Assembly (NCBI GenBank): GCA_964427955.1
Contig: CAYRWY010000248.1
Span: forward strand, 1-8,630
Origin: JACRBK01 sp964427955
GTDB lineage: Bacteria > Chloroflexota > Anaerolineae > Aggregatilineales > Aggregatilineaceae
DNA length: 8,630 bases
Direction of reading: 5' to 3'
Part shown: one piece after another, positions 6,360 to 8,630 of the stretch
Layout: each line of letters opens with the position of its first letter
Position numbering within the stretch: the stretch's first letter is position 1
Made by a program: the position numbers and the translations under genes
Notes under the pieces: generated by a model
Databases searched by the model: none
The model's input: the letters and a program-made list of their open reading frames with translations, nothing else
What the model was told of the DNA's origin: nothing

Positions 6360-7712
6360 ATGTGGAAGTGGCGGCACCCCATCCTCAAATGGCTGGCTCC
6401 TGGCCTGCGTATCAAGCGCTGGTTGTTGTTGCTCATGGTTGGCATCGCAGTCCTGGGAGTCGGTGTTGCCCAAGTGATTGTCGCCCTCTACCGCACGAGC
6501 GCTCTCCCTCAACCCCTGCACCTTATCATGTTCCATTTTTTGCCGGTGTGGGCACGAGTACTGCTGGCCGCTGTCGCGGGATTGGGTTCGATCATCGTGG
6601 GGCTGTACGAACTCAACCGCTCGATTCTGGCCCCCTTCACCGTGCGCCGTCACGAGTCGCTGATCGATACGGTCTACGCCTACAGCCGCCGCCAGCGCGG
6701 GATCAAAGTCGTGGCCGTGGGCGGGGGAACCGGTCTGCCCAGTGTGCTGCGCGGGTTGAAGGCTTTCACCAGCAATATCACGGCAGTGGTCACCGTGGCG
6801 GATGACGGGGGAAGCTCCGGGAAGCTGCGGCGCGAACTGGGTGTGCTCGCCCCTGGGGATCTGCGCAGCAACATCGCGGCCCTGGCGAACGACGAAGACC
6901 TCATGACGCAGTTGTTCCAGTACCGCTTCGCCAACGGGGGTCTTGAAGGGCACAGCTTCGGCAACCTGTTTCTGACGGCGCTGGCGGACATTACCGGCAG
7001 CATGGATCGCGCGGTCGCGGAAACAGGGCGGGTGCTGGCGGTCGAAGGGCGTGTCCTGCCCGCGACGCTCAAGGACGACGTGACCCTGATAGCCGAAATC
7101 CAGGTCCCCGGCGAAACGGGCCTGCGGAAAGTGGTGGGCGAGTCGCACATCCCGGAGACGGGGGGCAAGATCCAGCGGGTGTTCCTTCATCCCGACCACG
7201 TTCCGGCCTACCCCGAAGCGATCCAGGCCATCTTGAGCGCCGACTTGATCGTCATCGGGCCGGGCAGCCTGTTCACCAGCATTTTGCCCAACCTGCTGGT
7301 CAGCGGCGTGATCGAAGCGCTACGCGCCAGCAGTGCTCACAAGATCTACGTCTGCAACGTCGCCACGCAGTGCGGCGAAACGGACGATTTTAGTGTGGCG
7401 GATCATGTAGCAGCCCTCGAAGCGCATATCGGGCGCAGTATGTTTGACGTCGTGCTCGCCAACGACCACTTTCCAACCAAAAACGCCGGCGAAAACACGC
7501 ATTACGTCAAGGTCGATTCCGAAGCCATCGCGGCACGCTACAAAGTATCGCTGGCCGATCTCACTAACGAAGAGCGGCCCTGGCGGCACGATCCCGACAA
7601 GTTAGCACAGGCACTGCTCACCCTGTATCACGACGCAACTCAAACAGTGCCTACATCCCTCGACCAGACGGCGTATTCGTTACGCAGCCGGTCACAAGGT
7701 TTCAGCGGATAG
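6360..7712 (+). CDS. yvcK: YvcK/GlmR-type protein with membrane anchor
   Basis: A 450-residue protein of the YvcK (UPF0052/CofD-like) family. The soluble domain starts near residue 115: VVAVGGGTGLPSVLRGLK (loop 121-126), TVADDGGSSGKLRRELG (145-161), APGDLRSNIAAL, FQYRF, GLEGHSFGNLFLTALADITGS, GRVLPAT, VIGPGSLFTSILPNLLV and IYVCNVATQCGETD. These are YvcK signatures, which distinguish it from the coenzyme F420 enzyme CofD. Bacillus YvcK binds UDP-GlcNAc and is needed on gluconeogenic carbon sources and for normal wall growth. Here about 110 extra N-terminal residues carry two hydrophobic helices (about 21-44 and 65-83), so the domain should be tethered to the cytoplasmic face of the membrane. 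An in-frame TTG at 6333 would add 9 residues; the ATG suits the promoter better, and its Shine-Dalgarno sequence (AGAAG) is weak. The neighbours are gap and apgM, not the rapZ and whiA genes found beside yvcK in Firmicutes. Confidence 0.92.
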   Translation: MWKWRHPILKWLAPGLRIKRWLLLLMVGIAVLGVGVAQVIVALYRTSALPQPLHLIMFHFLPVWARVLLAAVAGLGSIIVGLYELNRSILAPFTVRRHESLIDTVYAYSRRQRGIKVVAVGGGTGLPSVLRGLKAFTSNITAVVTVADDGGSSGKLRRELGVLAPGDLRSNIAALANDEDLMTQLFQYRFANGGLEGHSFGNLFLTALADITGSMDRAVAETGRVLAVEGRVLPATLKDDVTLIAEIQVPGETGLRKVVGESHIPETGGKIQRVFLHPDHVPAYPEAIQAILSADLIVIGPGSLFTSILPNLLVSGVIEALRASSAHKIYVCNVATQCGETDDFSVADHVAALEAHIGRSMFDVVLANDHFPTKNAGENTHYVKVDSEAIAARYKVSLADLTNEERPWRHDPDKLAQALLTLYHDATQTVPTSLDQTAYSLRSRSQGFSG

Positions 7713-7733
7713 ACCGTGCCCAACGGGCTATCC
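7707..7733 (+). terminator. Hairpin over the yvcK stop codon, weak terminator or processing site
   Basis: GGATAG (7707-7712) pairs with CTATCC (7728-7733). Inside, after one A-G mismatch, CCGT (7714-7717) pairs with ACGG (7723-7726) around a 5-nt loop. This ten-pair hairpin includes the yvcK TAG stop. No T-run follows (CTCATCATCTTATC), so efficient intrinsic termination is unlikely. It may partly insulate gap from yvcK or protect a processed gap transcript. No convincing gap promoter is visible in the 65-nt gap. Confidence 0.4.
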
Positions 7734-7765
7734 CTCATCATCTTATCGTGTTCTGAGCAACATAT

Positions 7766-7771
7766 AAGGAG
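7766..7771 (+). promoter_or_regulatory. Strong ribosome binding site of gap
   Basis: AAGGAG with a 6-nt spacer to the ATG at 7778. It is the best plus-strand Shine-Dalgarno sequence in the window, as expected for a highly expressed glycolytic gene, and it fixes the start. Confidence 0.85.
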
Positions 7772-7777
7772 AACGTC

Positions 7778-8630
7778 ATGGCTGTTCGCGTAGGTATCAA
7801 CGGTTTTGGTCGCATCGGTCGTCAGGTTCTGAAGGCCATGCTGGATAACTATCCCAATGACCTGGAAGTGGTCGCCTTCAACGATCTGGACAAGCCTGAG
7901 ACGATGGCGCACCTGTTCAAGTACGACTCGAACTACGGTCGCTTCGATGGCACGGTGGAAGTCGTGGCCGAAGGCATCAAGATCAATGGCAAGCTCATCC
8001 GCGCCATTGCCGAAAAAGATCCCTCGAAACTGCCCTGGAAAGACATGGGTGTTGACATCGTGATCGAAAGCACCGGCAAGTTCACCGACAAAGAGAAGTG
8101 CCAGCCGCACTTCGACGCCGGCGCGAAGAAAGTCATCATCTCGGCCCCGGCTAAGGGTGAAGACATCACCATCGTCATGGGCGTGAACGATGCCAAGTAC
8201 GATCCGGCCAAGCATCACCTGATTTCGAACGCCTCCTGCACCACCAACTGCCTCGCCCCGGCGGCGAAAGTCGTGAATGACCAGTGGGGCATCAAGCGCG
8301 CCCTGATGACGACCATCCACGCCTACACCAACGACCAGAAAATCCTGGACATGCCGCACAAAGACCTGCGCCGTGCCCGTGGTGCCGCGCTGAGCATGAT
8401 CCCGACCACCACCGGCGCTGCGAAAGCCGTCGCCCTGGTGATCCCCGAACTCAAGGGCAAGTTCGATGGCCTGGCCGTGCGCGTCCCCACCCCCACCGTC
8501 TCGCTGGTGGACTTCGTGGCGGATGTCGAGAAGGAAGTCACCACGGATGAGCTGCGCGCCGCCTTCAAGGCCGCTGCCGAAGGCCCGATGAAGGGCATCC
8601 TGGGTGTCAGCGAGGAACCGCTGGTGTCGA
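7778..8630 (+). CDS. gap: Type I glyceraldehyde-3-phosphate dehydrogenase, 3' end missing
   Basis: The reading frame is open to the window end: 284 codons of a protein usually about 335 residues long. It oxidises glyceraldehyde-3-phosphate to 1,3-bisphosphoglycerate with NAD(P) in the cytosol. Visible are the Rossmann start VGINGFGRIGR (5-15) and FNDLDKPE, whose Asp36 after the second strand suggests NAD preference. Also present are ESTGKFT (97-103), SAPAKGED, the active site SNASCTTNCLAP with catalytic Cys154, and TTIHAYTNDQ with His181. The substrate-binding stretch RRARGAALSMIPTTTGAAKAV and VRVPTPTVSLVDF complete the picture. It lies 65 nt after yvcK on the same strand, with a strong ribosome binding site. 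The first codons use many T-ending codons (GGT, GTT, CGT) compared with the GC-ending neighbours, which may reflect selection at a highly expressed start. The C-terminal helix lies beyond the window. Confidence 0.97.
   Translation, partial: MAVRVGINGFGRIGRQVLKAMLDNYPNDLEVVAFNDLDKPETMAHLFKYDSNYGRFDGTVEVVAEGIKINGKLIRAIAEKDPSKLPWKDMGVDIVIESTGKFTDKEKCQPHFDAGAKKVIISAPAKGEDITIVMGVNDAKYDPAKHHLISNASCTTNCLAPAAKVVNDQWGIKRALMTTIHAYTNDQKILDMPHKDLRRARGAALSMIPTTTGAAKAVALVIPELKGKFDGLAVRVPTPTVSLVDFVADVEKEVTTDELRAAFKAAAEGPMKGILGVSEEPLVS

Noticed and set aside
7763..7768. TATAAG as a -10 element for gap.
   Set aside because: It overlaps the Shine-Dalgarno sequence and would start the transcript about 3 nt before the ATG, discarding a strong ribosome binding site.

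Overview
The window is a GC-rich bacterial chromosome segment with densely packed genes. Gene content suggests a Chloroflexota (Anaerolineae-like) bacterium: a MoxR/DUF58 pair, a fused membrane/spermidine-synthase-like protein, an archaeal-type phosphoglycerate mutase, a membrane-anchored YvcK homologue and a type I GAPDH. That placement is an inference from gene families and was not tested by a database search. I see no mobile element, CRISPR array, tRNA or rRNA, and no stretch over 300 bases without a gene.

Layout. (1) Positions 1-4284, plus strand: a tight gene string with 8-9 nt gaps. It holds the 3' part of a MoxR-type AAA+ ATPase (cut by the window start), a DUF58 protein, a seven-helix membrane protein fused to a spermidine-synthase-like Rossmann domain, and a DUF1461 four-helix membrane protein. 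(2) Positions 4279-6180, minus strand: two unrelated enzymes for the same glycolytic step. The upstream one is archaeal-type cofactor-independent phosphoglycerate mutase (apgM). The downstream one is a short cofactor-dependent phosphoglycerate mutase (gpmA). A terminator-like hairpin lies between them, just ahead of the gpmA ribosome binding site. The gpmA stop overlaps the DUF1461 stop by 6 nt, tail to tail. (3) Positions 6181-6359: a divergent control region with sigma70-like promoters facing both ways and a small inverted repeat over one -10 element. (4) Positions 6360-8630, plus strand: yvcK with an N-terminal membrane anchor, a hairpin over its stop codon, then gap (type I GAPDH), cut by the window end.

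The right half is a central-carbon neighbourhood: GAPDH and both phosphoglycerate mutases act in lower glycolysis/gluconeogenesis, and YvcK is known in Bacillus as a factor needed for growth on gluconeogenic substrates. The left half looks like a membrane-associated operon around a MoxR chaperone-type ATPase, with no sequence link to carbon metabolism. Most of the window is ordinary housekeeping sequence. I do not see a clearly new system. The items most worth checking are the hairpin-separated PGM pair, the anchored YvcK beside gap, and the spermidine-synthase-like protein that lacks aminopropyltransferase signature residues.
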